Below are positions 20,101 through 30,231 of a DNA stretch of 64,000 bases, piece by piece (position 1 is the first letter of the stretch; each line of letters begins with the position of its first letter). This stretch comes from Parietichytrium sp. I65-24A (Eukaryota; Sar; Bigyra; Thraustochytrida; Thraustochytriidae): assembly GCA_012862575.1 (NCBI GenBank), contig BLSF01000075.1:62001-126000 (forward strand), in the 5' to 3' direction. Under the pieces are notes generated by a model. That model had not been told where the DNA came from and searched no databases. It saw nothing but the letters and a program-made list of their open reading frames with translations. A program made the position numbers and the translations under genes.

Positions 20101-22422
20101 TGCCATCCAGATAAGCCTTCGTGTTTATCGCAAACTCCTCAGAGTCTCGATCGAGAATCACCCGTGGCACAACCGAGTGAACTGGAAACTTGTTCGCACG
20201 CGCACGTTTTGCGTAGGCGAGTACTTCCCGAATACGTGCGTCACGTATTAATCGCATATTACACCACGGCGCGAGAGCGACGTCAGCAAGGATAGACTCA
20301 GTATCGCAGTGAAGGTTGGTGAGTGTGTTGTTCAACTTGAGCGCCTCAGCAAGTGAGGATGCTCCTTTCTCACCAAATTCGTTCGAAAAAAGACTGAAGA
20401 AATAGAAACGAGTGTATCAGTCAATTGAAGAACGTTCCAGGTTAAGCAAAGATGTACAGCTTTTTCACCAAAACGGTGTCAAAGTCACACGTACTCCAAT
20501 GTAGTCAGCGCAGTGTTCTTTTCCAACCCGCGACCGATCGCTGATGCTCCTTCAGCGCCAATCTTGTTATCAGAAAGACTATTTCATTACAAAATAATGA
20601 GATCGTCAGCCACCAAGTCCAAGCAAGTTACCAAGCTTTTTCACCAAACCGGTGTCAAAGTCACACATACTCCAATGTAGTCAACACAGTGTTCTTCTCC
20701 AACGCCCGACCGATCGCAAATGCTCCTCCATCGCCAATCTCATTTCTCAATGAGTACGCACTGCCGCTAAGACTATTTCATCAAAGTGGCACAAAATCGT
20801 CAGCCATCAAGCCCGAGAAAGTTTAGTAGGGCGCTAAGCATTGTCACCAAACCGGTGTCAAAATCATACGTACTTCAGTGAAGTCAGCGCAGTGTATTTA
20901 TTAAACGCGCGGGCGATCGATGATGCTCCGTGAAGACTATTTCATTACAAAAAGACATGAAGTCGTCAGCCATCAAGTCCAAGATAGTTCAGCAAGAGAC
21001 TAGTCTCATTCACCAAACCGGTCTCAAAGTCACACGTACTCCAATGTAGTCAGCGCAGTGTTCTTCTCCAACGCGCGACCGATCGCTGATGCTCCTTCAT
21101 CGCCAATTTTATTCCATTGAAGACTATTTCATTACCAAAAGACATGAAGTCGTCAGCCACCAAGCCAAGTCCGAGAAAGATTAGTAGGAAGCTAAACATT
21201 TTCACCAAACCGATGTCAAAGTCACACGTACTTCAACGAGGTCAGCGCAGAGTTCTTCTCCAACGCGCGGCCGATCTCTGATGCTCCTTCATCGCCGATA
21301 GAATTCATCTCAAGACTAGAGAAACAAGAGATTGTCAGCCACNGTAGTCAGCGCAGTGTTCTTCTCCAACGCGCGACCGATCGCTGATGCTCCTTCAGCG
21401 CCAATTTTATTGTTGTAAAAACTATTTCATTACAAAAAGACATGAAATCGTCAGCCACCAAGTCCGAAAAAGTATAGCAAGGTTCTAACATTTTTCACCA
21501 AACCGGTGTTAAAGTCACACGTACTCCAATGTAGTCAACACAGTGTTCTTCTCCAACGCCCGACCGATCGCAAATGCTCCTCCATCGCCAATCTCATTTC
21601 TCGATCTGTTGTACGCACTGCCGCGAAGACTATTTCATCAAAATGGCACAAAATCGTCAGCCATCAAGCCCGAGAAAGTTTTGCAAGGTGCAAATCTTAA
21701 AAACCAGACCGGTGTTAAAGTCACACGTACTTCAACTCAGTCAGCGCAGTGTTTTTCTCCAACGCGCGACCGATTGCTGATGCTCCTATATCGCCAATTT
21801 CATTTTCTTGAAGACTATTTCATTACCAAAAATACATGAAGACGTCAGCCCATAAGTCCGGGAAAATTGCGCAAGAGACTAATCTTTTTCACCAAACCGG
21901 TGTCAAAGCAACACTTGACTCGGAATCGTGACACAATAGATCTCAAGACTTGCTACTTGTGAGGGCCGACTTACCCAAGCTTCAGAAGCGTTTTACTTCT
22001 CTCGAGCTTTGCAGCGATCTTTTTCGCCCCATCCGGCCCCACTTTGCATCCGGAATTAAACCTGTGTGAAGGGAAAGCACCATTAGAACCGACATCCTCC
22101 GCCTCAACAGTCTGAGAATCGGCAACTCACCACACGGCTTGTTCACCTTCGTCGATCGCCTGAAGGCCCTCGTTCAACGAGTCCACACACCAAAACCTCG
22201 CCTCCTTGCCTCCAAGCTCCTTCTTCGCATACTTGCCCATCTTTTCTTCTCCTTTATTCGTCGGCCTGCTCGTCTCCAGAGTTCGCGCACGGTATGCAGC
22301 AATGCTTTCGCGCTCTTTCACCCTGTCAAACCTTGTCTCTTTCGGGTTTGCATCGCTCACAACCTCCGGGACACAAGCTTTTACTGTTCTACCATGCGGC
22401 CATACCCGTTCCAAATCTTTCC
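17156..22422 (-). CDS. LRR-Roc-COR-TIR (Roco) protein, multi-exon, 5' end unresolved
   Basis: The terminal exon (20393..17156) encodes the end of one LRR, then a Roc GTPase (P-loop GPQQVGKTS at about 20027-20053, DFGGQEEY, TKCD), COR region and a C-terminal TIR domain (FDTFVSHAWG; CWVDKYQMRG; NCGREYHYA, Glu codon 17477-17479 aligning with the TIR NADase glutamate). No ATG opens it: the frame runs to an acceptor at 20394-20395. Upstream coding exons, by splice consensus and phase: 20578..20495, 20772..20671, 20936..20874, 21123..21040, 21315..21232, about 21421..21338 (contains an N), 21629..21525, 21814..21731, 22061..21975 and 22422..22131. Most are 84 bases, one 28-residue repeat (LSDNKIGAEGASAIGRALEK) in phase 2, so joins read TLDLSDN. 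The 5'-most exon is helical and lacks a start. Roco proteins are LRRK-like GTPase switches; a TIR end suggests NAD-based or immune-like signalling. Confidence 0.8.
20394..21974 (-). repeat. Tandem array of LRR exon-intron units, period about 165-205 bases
   Basis: Units repeat across exon and intron alike. On the plus strand each reads: an intron start conserved as CACCAAACCGGTGTCAAAGT with the donor complement (ACGTAC), then an exon with ACCGATCGCTGATGCTCC, then the acceptor side CTATTTCATTAC. Exons are 84 bases in five units, 63 at 20874 (the DNKIGAE part missing, frame kept), and 102 or 105 at 20671 and 21525 (extra residues before the NEIG core). Introns are about 92-108 bases, except 160 next to exon 21975-22061. 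Conservation of intron sequence means recent duplication of whole units, not only selection on protein. Confidence 0.85.
21343..21343. other. Single ambiguous base inside an LRR unit, probable assembly join
   Basis: The N interrupts unit 21338-21421 exactly where the intron start and the first exon bases should be: the sequence jumps from intron (GTCAGCCAC) into exon (GTAGTCAGCG). One or more repeat units may have been collapsed here, so the LRR count in this assembly is a minimum. Confidence 0.7.
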
Positions 22423-23256
22423 CTAGTCTGCGTTATTTGTGTGACAAACGTGTGCAAGGCTTACACCGGATTTCTATTGTAATCCATAGAGTTGGAGGTT
22501 GCTCAAAATCCCACTTTGAAACAAAGAGCTATTCCAATGGGCTAGACTATTCTGCCGACTATACCGGTACCGCTTTCGGAACAGAATAAAACGCATGCAT
22601 TCGTGTGCACGAACATGTAGAATCCTTAGAATTCTGTGCCTTGGTTGCTCTCACAGTCAGCCCCGTTCTAGCTAGACCAACAAGCTTTTCTGGAGCAAAA
22701 GGCCTAATCGTTCACAACTGCACACAATCAATTTTCAGTTTTCACACACTCATTGAGTTCTCTCTCCCCTCTCCTGGGCGTAATTTGTGAGTTTGTTAAT
22801 TAACCTCTCTAGAGCTGGGTACCGGTAAAGGATCACTGTCAACGCTGAATACGAGAAGACTTTTGACTTTTTATACACTCCTGCCCATGAGGTGTGATCG
22901 AGGAAAGCGATCGTTCACATACACCTCAATTTCACCGTGACCGTCACAAGACGTTCACCGTGGCCGCGCGCCCGAGTGCGGCATTGACTGTGACTTAACT
23001 TCCAAGTCACCCCCCCTCCCGATAGGGTTTGTGGCTTCTTTCCAAGTCTTAATTTTCATTAGCGGAACGAGCCTGTCCCATACATTTCTCGTAGTCCTCG
23101 GAAGAAGCAAGGTATGAAATCTAAGTCTAACGAGACCTTGATTTCCAGCGCGAAGAGCTCGTTACGAAGAGTTTTGATCGCAGTCAGTCTCTTGAGCTGG
23201 TTGAAATTGCGCACTTCCGCATTTGCTGGAGGCTTGTTTGGCAAATTAGTGATGAT
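21525..23256. repeat. Large direct repeat, copy 1 (5' part of the LRR-Roco gene and upstream)
   Basis: This 1.73 kb stretch is repeated at 23779-25511 in the same orientation, with scattered substitutions and small indels. It includes two LRR exons, the 87-base LRR exon (21975-22061), the 292-base helical exon (22131-22422) and about 830 bases upstream. The most distal part (about 22860-23256) is almost identical between the copies, while the part just upstream of the helical exon differs more. Confidence 0.85.
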
Positions 23257-23745
23257 NNNNNNNNNNNNNNNNNNNNNNNNNNNNNNNNNNNNNNNNNNNN
23301 NNNNNNNNNNNNNNNNNNNNNNNNNNNNNNNNNNNNNNNNNNNNNNNNNNNNNNNNNNNNNNNNNNNNNNNNNNNNNNNNNNNNNNNNNNNNNNNNNNNN
23401 NNNNNNNNNNNNNNNNNNNNNNNNNNNNNNNNNNNNNNNNNNNNNNNNNNNNNNNNNNNNNNNNNNNNNNNNNNNNNNNNNNNNNNNNNNNNNNNNNNNN
23501 NNNNNNNNNNNNNNNNNNNNNNNNNNNNNNNNNNNNNNNNNNNNNNNNNNNNNNNNNNNNNNNNNNNNNNNNNNNNNNNNNNNNNNNNNNNNNNNNNNNN
23601 NNNNNNNNNNNNNNNNNNNNNNNNNNNNNNNNNNNNNNNNNNNNNNNNNNNNNNNNNNNNNNNNNNNNNNNNNNNNNNNNNNNNNNNNNNNNNNNNNNNN
23701 NNNNNNNNNNNNNNNNNNNNNNNNNNNNNNNNNNNNNNNNNNNNN
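23257..23745. other. Assembly gap (489 N)
   Basis: A run of N separates the two copies of the large direct repeat. Sequence left of it matches 25511 and downstream; sequence right of it begins inside an LRR-unit intron. The rest of the second copy's gene, or an assembly error, is hidden here. Confidence 0.95.
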
Positions 23746-23778
23746 TTTTCACCAAACCGGTGTCAAAGTCACACGTAC

Positions 23779-24673
23779 TCCAATGTAGTCAACACAGTGT
23801 TCTTCTCCAACGCCCGACCGATCGCAAATGCTCCTCCATCGCCAATCTCATTTCTCAATGAGTACGCACTGCCGCTAAGACTATTTCATCAAAATGGCAC
23901 AAAATCGTCAGCCATCAAGCCCGAGAAAGTTTTGCAAGGTGCAAATCTTAAAAACCAGACCGGTGTTAAAATCATACGTACTTCAGTGAAGTCAGCGCAG
24001 TGTTTTTCTCCAACGCGCGTCCGATCGCTGATGCTCCTTCAGAGCCAATCTTGTTATCATGAAGACTATTTCATTTATAAAAATACATGAAGACGTCAGC
24101 CCATAAGTCCGAGAAAATTGCGCAAGAGACTAATCTTTTTCACCAAACCGGTGTCAAAGCGACACTAGACTCGGAATCGTGAAAAAATAGATCTCAAGAC
24201 TTGCCACGTGTGAGGGCCGACTTACCCAAGCTTCAGAAGCGTTTTACTTCTCTCGAGGTTTGCAGCGATCTTTTTCGCCCCTTTTGGCCCCACTTTGCAT
24301 TCGGAATTAAACCTGTGTGTAGGGAAAGCACCATTAGAACCGACATCCTCCGCCTCAACAGTCTGAGAATCGGCAACTCACCACACGGCTTGTTCACCTT
24401 CGTCGATCGCCTGAAGGCCCTCGTTCAACGAGTCCACACACCAAAACCTCGCCTCCTTGCCTCCAAGCTCCTTCTCCTCATACTTGCCCATCTTTTCTTC
24501 TCCTTTCTTCGTCGGCCTGCTCGTCTCCAGAGTTCGCGCACGGGATGCAGCAATGCTTTCGCGCTCTTTCACCCTGTCAAACCTTGTCTCTTTCGGGTCT
24601 GCATCGCTCACAACCTCCGGGACACAAGCTTTTACTGTTCTACCATGCGGCCATACCCGTTCCAAATCTTTCC
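23779..24673 (-). CDS. Second copy of the LRR-Roco gene 5' exons, truncated by the gap
   Basis: Minus-strand exons by the same splice signals as the first copy: 24673..24382 (292 bases, helical segment ending EGEQAVW before a GTGAGT donor), 24312..24226 (87 bases, LRR with SGCKVGPDGAKKIAAKL-type text), 24065..23982 (84 bases, LHDNKIGSEGASAIGRALEK) and 23880..23779 (102 bases, matching exon 20671-20772). The frame is intact in all four. The following exons should lie in the gap. This is either a tandem paralogue or the other haplotype placed beside the first. As in the first copy, no start codon is found in the first recognisable exon, whose acceptor is at the TAAG just upstream. Confidence 0.65.
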
Positions 24674-25313
24674 CTTATTTGTGTGACAAACGTGTGCAAG
24701 GCTTACACCGGATTTCTATTGTAATCCATAGAGTTGGAGGTTGCTCAAAATCCCACTTTGGAACAAAGAGCTATTCCAATGGGCTAGACTATTCTGCCGA
24801 CTATACCGGTAGCCGAAATTTGCACACAGAATGAACAGAATGCAGAACAAAATAAAACGCATGCATTTGTGTGCACGAACATGTAGAATTCTTAGAATTC
24901 TGTCCCTTGGTTGTTCTCACAGTCAGTCCCGTTCTAGGCCAACAAGCTGTTCTGGAGCAAATGGCCTAATCCACAACTGCACACAATCAATTTTCAGTTT
25001 TCACACACTCATTGAGTTCTCTCCCCTCTCCTGGGCGTACTTTGTGAGTTTGTTAACCTCTAGGATCCTCTAGGTAAGGATCACTGTCAACGCTGAATAC
25101 AAGAAGTCCCAAGACTTTTGACTTTTTATACACTCCTGCTCATGAGGTGTGATCGAGGAAAGCGATCGTTCACATACACCTCAATTTCACCGTGACCGTC
25201 ACAAGACGTTCACCGTGGCCGCGCGCCCGAGTGCGGCATTGACTGTGACTTAACTTCCAAGTCACCCCCCCTCCCGATAGGGTTTGTGGCTTCTTTCCAA
25301 GTCTTAATTTTCA

Positions 25314-25511
25314 TTAGCGGAACGAGCCTGTCCCATACATTTCTCGTAGTCCTCGGAAGAAGCAAGGTATGAAATCTAAGTCTAACGAGACCTTGATTTC
25401 CAGCGCGAAGAGCTCGTTACGAAGAGTTTTGATCGCAGTCAGTCTCTTGAGCTGGTTGAAATTGCGCACTTCCGCATTTGCTGGAGGCTTGTTTGGCAAA
25501 TTAGTGATGAT
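25314..25511 (-). other. Candidate further 5' exon or leader, identical in both copies (also 23059-23256)
   Basis: An open stretch (EVRNFNQLKRLTAIKTLRNE and on, then ELFALEIKVSLDLDF) with no ATG, followed by a GTATGG donor-like site near its end. The same text occurs unchanged in copy 1 at 23059-23244. It reads like a helical protein segment and could be an upstream exon of the LRR-Roco genes, or a conserved 5' leader. Splicing to the 292-base exon could not be settled by eye. Confidence 0.3.
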
Positions 25512-25967
25512 GTAAAAACCATGAACAGCGAGTTTTGTGGAGTTTCCAATTCAGTCAGCCGGTTGGTATAAAAGGTGTTCATTGATGAACGTTCTTCATC
25601 ACACGTCCCAGAGGGCGGTTTTATCCGATCCTCTCATTAGTGATTGTGAGTACAATCCATCAGCCATCAGCATGGCTATGTTTTCAGAATTGTGAAAGAT
25701 CTAGCTTCAGGAGAGTTTTCGGGAGAATTTTCGAGTTATCGCTCACAGACTATTTTTTTTCTTTTTGTTCGCTCGTCCACCTTCGGATTTGAATAGCCGA
25801 AGGGTGAATGGGTGTGAAAGGAAGAAATTATTTGTGAACTCTTCGGATCGCGCAAGGTCTTAAAATCAAGGAGTGACGAATTTGATGCTCTTTCGAATCT
25901 CTTTCTCTCTCTTCAATAAATTAAACAGCGATTCGGAAATCATTGGTCATAGCGGAGTGCAAACACT
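25512..25967. other. Spacer between the duplicated LRR locus and the NIPA-like gene
   Basis: No gene recognised. A TATAAAAG sequence is present on the plus strand near 25567, with no plus-strand gene following it; the stretch near 25750-25800 is rich in T. Confidence 0.4.
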
Positions 25968-27394
25968 CTATTTGTTTCCTTCCCCTAACGTACCCAGAGG
26001 GGCAGGCACAATCTTCGTTTCTGAAGTTGGGTTCTCAGGCTCTTTCAGGGTCATGATTAAGATGCCGACAATGGTGACAAGCACACCGCTCGGGAACATC
26101 ACAAATTGCAACGTCGTATAATTGTCAAACTCTCGGTATGTGAGCGCGCCCATTGAGCCGCTCAGAATGATGTACATGCAGTTGTATAGAGGCACATATA
26201 GCACGGCATTGTATCGACGGAGGCCTTGGTTGATGTACATGATTTGGAGGGTTGCGAAGAAGATGATCAAGACGATGTGATAGTACGGATGAATCGTCTG
26301 CCACGCACCCTGATTTCTTCCGGATGAGGAGAGGCCGGCCTCTGCGAGTTCTCCAGTTGCCTTGAACACAATGTTTCCAATTCCACCAAATCCGCCGGCG
26401 CAGAATGCATAAAGGACAGGCTTGAGACGAATCAGGAAAGGGGTCGGCCGCCCAAATTTTATCGCGCAAAGCGACAAGGCGATCAGAAACGCCAATCCGC
26501 ATACGCCGACTAGAAAGTCGCTCTCCGTGTACCTCTGTAGCAAGTCGCATGCATTGAAATTTGCGTCCACCTTTTGGCCGCCAGCAGTTGCCAAAAGTAT
26601 ACCTACCATTATGACACAAGTTGCAATAACCTCGATACGACTAGGTTTCTCCCCGAGCATGACCTGTGCCATAAAGAGGTTGAGGGCGATTGTAAGGCCA
26701 GCAAACCTGTTTTTTCAAGCAAGAAACGCGCAAGGCGAAGGGCAAATGTCAGTCGACGCTCAAGATGCTCTGCGGAGAAACAGATTGAAAGGTTTGCAAC
26801 TTACACAACTAGCAGACTCTGAGCTGCCAAAGCGAGGGCAATAAAGTCAAAAGGCAGGGGGAGGAGAACCATCAGAAGAAATGCGCAAAGCCAAGCAGGT
26901 GAGAATAAGATACCGCCTAGTTCCCGTGCCCTTTCGTTTGGAGGCTTGGCATCATTTATTTTGTGCGCAATCTTTTGGAGAAGTGTTCCAAAAGTGGTGC
27001 ATACGCTCGATAAAATTGAAAAAAAGACCCCCAAAAGCCAAGTCAGATCTTGAGTTTCACTTTCCTCGTCTTCGTTTGCTGCACAAGCGCAAATGCCATA
27101 TGCAGTCTCATTGTCACTGCTATATATTGTGGCCTGTCTGGAACACCAGAATACTGTGTCCGGCTCTGTCAGGTTCCCTTCGAATGAGGGTGGTGAGATT
27201 TCGGCAAAGCTGACACACTGCGTATAGACGCGATTTACACCATTCTCCACCGCGTACATGAACGGGAAGTCGCACTCTGTCCCGACATCTTGAATATATG
27301 TTGTTCCAGAGCAATTCCACACTCCGTCCGCGTACGGCAATGTCTCCACGGCTGCAGTGTCCGCACTCACCTCGCAATCCAGTGTATTCCCCAT
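25968..27394 (-). CDS. NIPA-like magnesium transporter with an FN2-like extracellular domain
   Basis: Two exons: 27394..26805 and 26706..25968, joined across a 98-base GTAAGT...ACAG intron, giving LLVVFAGLTIALNLFMAQVM without a break; 442 residues from the ATG at 27394. Nine or so hydrophobic helices follow the NIPA/DUF803 plan (TFGTLLQK; MVGILLATAGGQK; FCAGGFGGIGNIVFKA; GALTYREF). NIPA proteins carry Mg2+ and are related to drug/metabolite transporters. Before the first helix lie about 120 Cys-rich residues with the spacing of a fibronectin type II module (CDFPFMY, later VFWCSRQ, then AYGICAC). No signal peptide follows the chosen ATG, and the frame is open upstream without ATG, so a 5' exon carrying a signal is likely missing. 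Confidence 0.75.
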
Positions 27395-28543
27395 CTCGCA
27401 ACGCCGTGGCCAAGTTCTCCCGCAACGAGGTTTTGGTGCTGTCAAGCGCCGGGTGTTGCGCCTGTCAAGCGCCAAGTGTTGAGATGGTAGCCAAGCAGTT
27501 TTGTCCGTAGATTTACTGAAGGTTTGTCCGAGCCCCACTTGTGAGTTCCATACATGGAGTTCAAGTTCAAGCCTTGAGCTTGGCAAATTTTACCGGAACT
27601 TTTTCCTATGCTTCATTACTATTATTTTCACTTCCGATCGAGACACAGTCTTTGTATCCCGTGCCTCTCTGTGTGCCAATGACAGGTCGGCAAAGGGGTT
27701 TCAACAAGACGCTGCTGTCCAAGATCACTCCCACCACTCGCTTTGGTCGAACATTGTGTATCATTCATTCTATGCACAATCCAGACTGCTGTCGTCTGAG
27801 TCGATTTCATGTCTCGCCCCGTGTACTATGGATGCAAAACTCATTGTTCAAAGATGAGGAAAACGACATCGTCAGAAGAGTGTCCTTCAAGGCCAAGTTC
27901 AACTTGAAAGCAAGCTCATCAAGTCTTCGTGGCCGTGGCCGTGGCCATGACCGTGACCGTGACCGTGCCACCAACATTGCCAACGCATCTATTTCTTCGC
28001 GCCTTGAACCTCTTAACAAACATTATTCCAACTGCTATTGTCCCTCCATAAGATCCCTCTACTATTTTGATATATTTTGATCCACTTGGCTGATCGACTC
28101 TTACCCACACGAGCTTACTTACTGTACTCGGTGCTGACTGTCAGTACCCTTATTACAAAACTGTACTAGCACCTCTTATTGACAGTCAGTAGTATTTTCG
28201 ATACCCTCCTCTAACTTTAGCAGTTGAAGATAGTTGAAGGACGTTTTTGGTTGAAGAAAAATGGGTCTCTTGCTTTTTTGAGCTCTTCTCACTGTGACTG
28301 TGACTGCGACTGCGATTGTCAATCAAGTCATTCACACGAGCCAGCGTTGAGTAAGGCGGCCCGGAGCGACCAGAGAACTTGACCAGAAGAAGACGGACTA
28401 AGAATCACTCTGACCAAGAGGCCAAGAGGCCAACCGCGTTCCCTCTTTCATCGGGAACAGCGAACGTGGGACGCAGTGCACGCCGTTGGTCGTGCACGAG
28501 TGAAGCTGCTCTCGGCGCGAGACGCTGGTAAAATCAATGCGAA
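27395..28543. other. Intergenic region
   Basis: No convincing gene. Contains GGCCGTGGCCGTG / GACCGTGACCGTG repeats (27930-27967) and a CTGACTGTCAGTAC near 28134, echoed by GACAGTCAGTAG near 28182. The promoters of the divergent NIPA-like and tail-anchored genes must be here. Confidence 0.5.
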
Positions 28544-29287
28544 ATGATGGGCGAAGCGTCGGTCGTGGAATCTGGGCTGCGAAGGAGGAGGGCGGCGCAG
28601 AGTCAACATGACGAGTACGAAGAGAAGGATGTAGAGCCGCAGAGCCGCCGCTCTGGGGCGCACCAAGCGGTCGTCGAAGAGGAGGAAAGTCTCGAGGATT
28701 ATTTCGTTCGCCTTGCAGAGGAATCTGGGTCAAGTACTCGAACGCAGAAACTCTTGATGAAAGAGTTCCAAAAAAGTAGTATGCGTGAAAGGCTAGACAT
28801 GATCGCAGAGCTGGAGCAAACGCTCGAAGAAGGAGTTGCAAATAGAAGCGTGAACACAGGTGTTCATGTCAATGAGGTCGAAATGCACGAAGCTAAGGCT
28901 GAGGAAGCTTCCACTGCGAATTGGCGCGAAGGGCTTTTCTCTGCGCAAAACATCGATGTTGAACAGATCGACGCTGCTTGGGAGACCCTTTTGCGGACAA
29001 GGCTCTCTGAGGACAAGCAGAAGCTCCTTCGCAAGCAGTACTATGCAGAGGAGGACCCAGAAAAACGTTTTCACATGTACATGGAGTTTTCGAGCTATCT
29101 TCGCCCGCTGACAGAAGCTGGCCGCGAGTACCAGCGTATGATTCAGGAGCAGGATGAGAACCAGGTCCACAATCCCTTTGGCTTACCGGACAGCTTGCCG
29201 GAACAAGAAGAGAGTTCGTGGAAGAAAAACTTTCCAACATTCTTGTTCATTTTCCTCACAACGTGCGCGATTAGGTTTCTTCTGTAA
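28544..29287 (+). CDS. Predicted tail-anchored membrane protein, unknown family
   Basis: 247 residues, ATG ATG at 28544. The protein is acidic and helical, with an Arg-rich start (GLRRRRAAQ), a central helical region (STRTQKLLMKEFQKSSMRER; LLRTRLSEDKQKLLRKQYYA), and ends in one membrane helix (FPTFLFIFLTTCAIRFLL) only a residue from the stop. That is the layout of tail-anchored proteins inserted after translation into ER, mitochondrial or peroxisomal membranes. I do not recognise a family. Codon use is like its neighbours and the frame is unbroken, so a real gene is likely. Confidence 0.7.
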   Translation: MMGEASVVESGLRRRRAAQSQHDEYEEKDVEPQSRRSGAHQAVVEEEESLEDYFVRLAEESGSSTRTQKLLMKEFQKSSMRERLDMIAELEQTLEEGVANRSVNTGVHVNEVEMHEAKAEEASTANWREGLFSAQNIDVEQIDAAWETLLRTRLSEDKQKLLRKQYYAEEDPEKRFHMYMEFSSYLRPLTEAGREYQRMIQEQDENQVHNPFGLPDSLPEQEESSWKKNFPTFLFIFLTTCAIRFLL

Positions 29288-30231
29288 TCTTCTCCTGATC
29301 GAAACGCGTAATTATTAGCTCCTTCTCAGTGAGCACTTTGAATAATCTCAATTCAATTGTTGAGAACGTTCGTCCCTGGACATCTAGTTTACCAAAAGCT
29401 TTTCATGTTTTCTCTTCATTGGCAGCACTGGCGCAGTGGCAATTTAATAAAGTGATGCCCATTTCGCCGTCCACTCCATTACGAGTACCGAACCGGTACC
29501 CACAGAATCCAACATTCCAACAACTAACTCGCTGTAAGCATCTGTAAGCCGAGAGAAGGTTTTCCAGCCGCTTTCGTGATTTTGTCAATCACGGCTGTCG
29601 TGTCGGACAGACTGGACGGATGCCACATGAGGGTACTCACAGTCAGTACTCAGTACGCGGAGTCTGATGAGGGTCGCTAGCTACTCGCACAACCTCTTGA
29701 AAAAGAAATTCAGAGTCAAGTCAAAAAGACGTTTTCTTTGGATTTGTCAGATCGCGAAAGCTATTCGTCCCACCAAGTTGCTAAGCTGCTCTGTTTCTAC
29801 TATTAACACTTGTCACGGATTCCATAGATTCCATCATGGAAGTAATGGAAGTCATTGGAGGTTGTCCTTGTACTCACAGAAACAAGAGTAACAAGACTGC
29901 GACGTTTTCCTTAGTCCCGAAGGAAGGACATATTAGGAAACGGTGAGGATATTTATTGAGCTGCTCAGTTTCGAGGAATAGTATTTTGTTATGAAACGAG
30001 CTAACAAAAGCTTGCACAACTCAACTCACTCAAAAGTCTTTTGGTGCTCGCGTGCCAACCTTGGGCACCAGGGCCGTGTCATCGAGTGCTTTTGCAAGAT
30101 TTGGACGCAGAGAAGAGAGGGAAAGAGCAGGGGTGGTGAGCGAGGGACCAGAACGGCCGAACATACGGAGACGAGGCAGGGGGAGGGTCGCGAAACGACC
30201 AAAAGTACAGAGCGCTAAAGTCTCACACGTC
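29288..30231. other. Intergenic region
   Basis: No gene seen. ACCGGTAC at 29492-29499, CACAGTCAGTAC near 29640, GTCGCTAGCTAC near 29675. The frame of the hydroxylase gene is open from about 30052 but contains no ATG before 30232. Confidence 0.5.

Noticed and set aside
20394-21974. CRISPR array or satellite DNA
   Set aside because: Units are long (165-205 bases), lack unique spacers, and their exon parts translate into a perfect LRR consensus with matched splice sites.
22131-22422. Reading the plus-strand frames over the LRR locus as genes
   Set aside because: They are Ser/Arg/Leu-rich antisense shadows of the minus-strand exons, share no protein features, and break at each unit.
25560-25580. 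TATAAAAG on the plus strand as a promoter
   Set aside because: No plus-strand gene follows within 2.5 kb; the neighbouring genes are on the minus strand.
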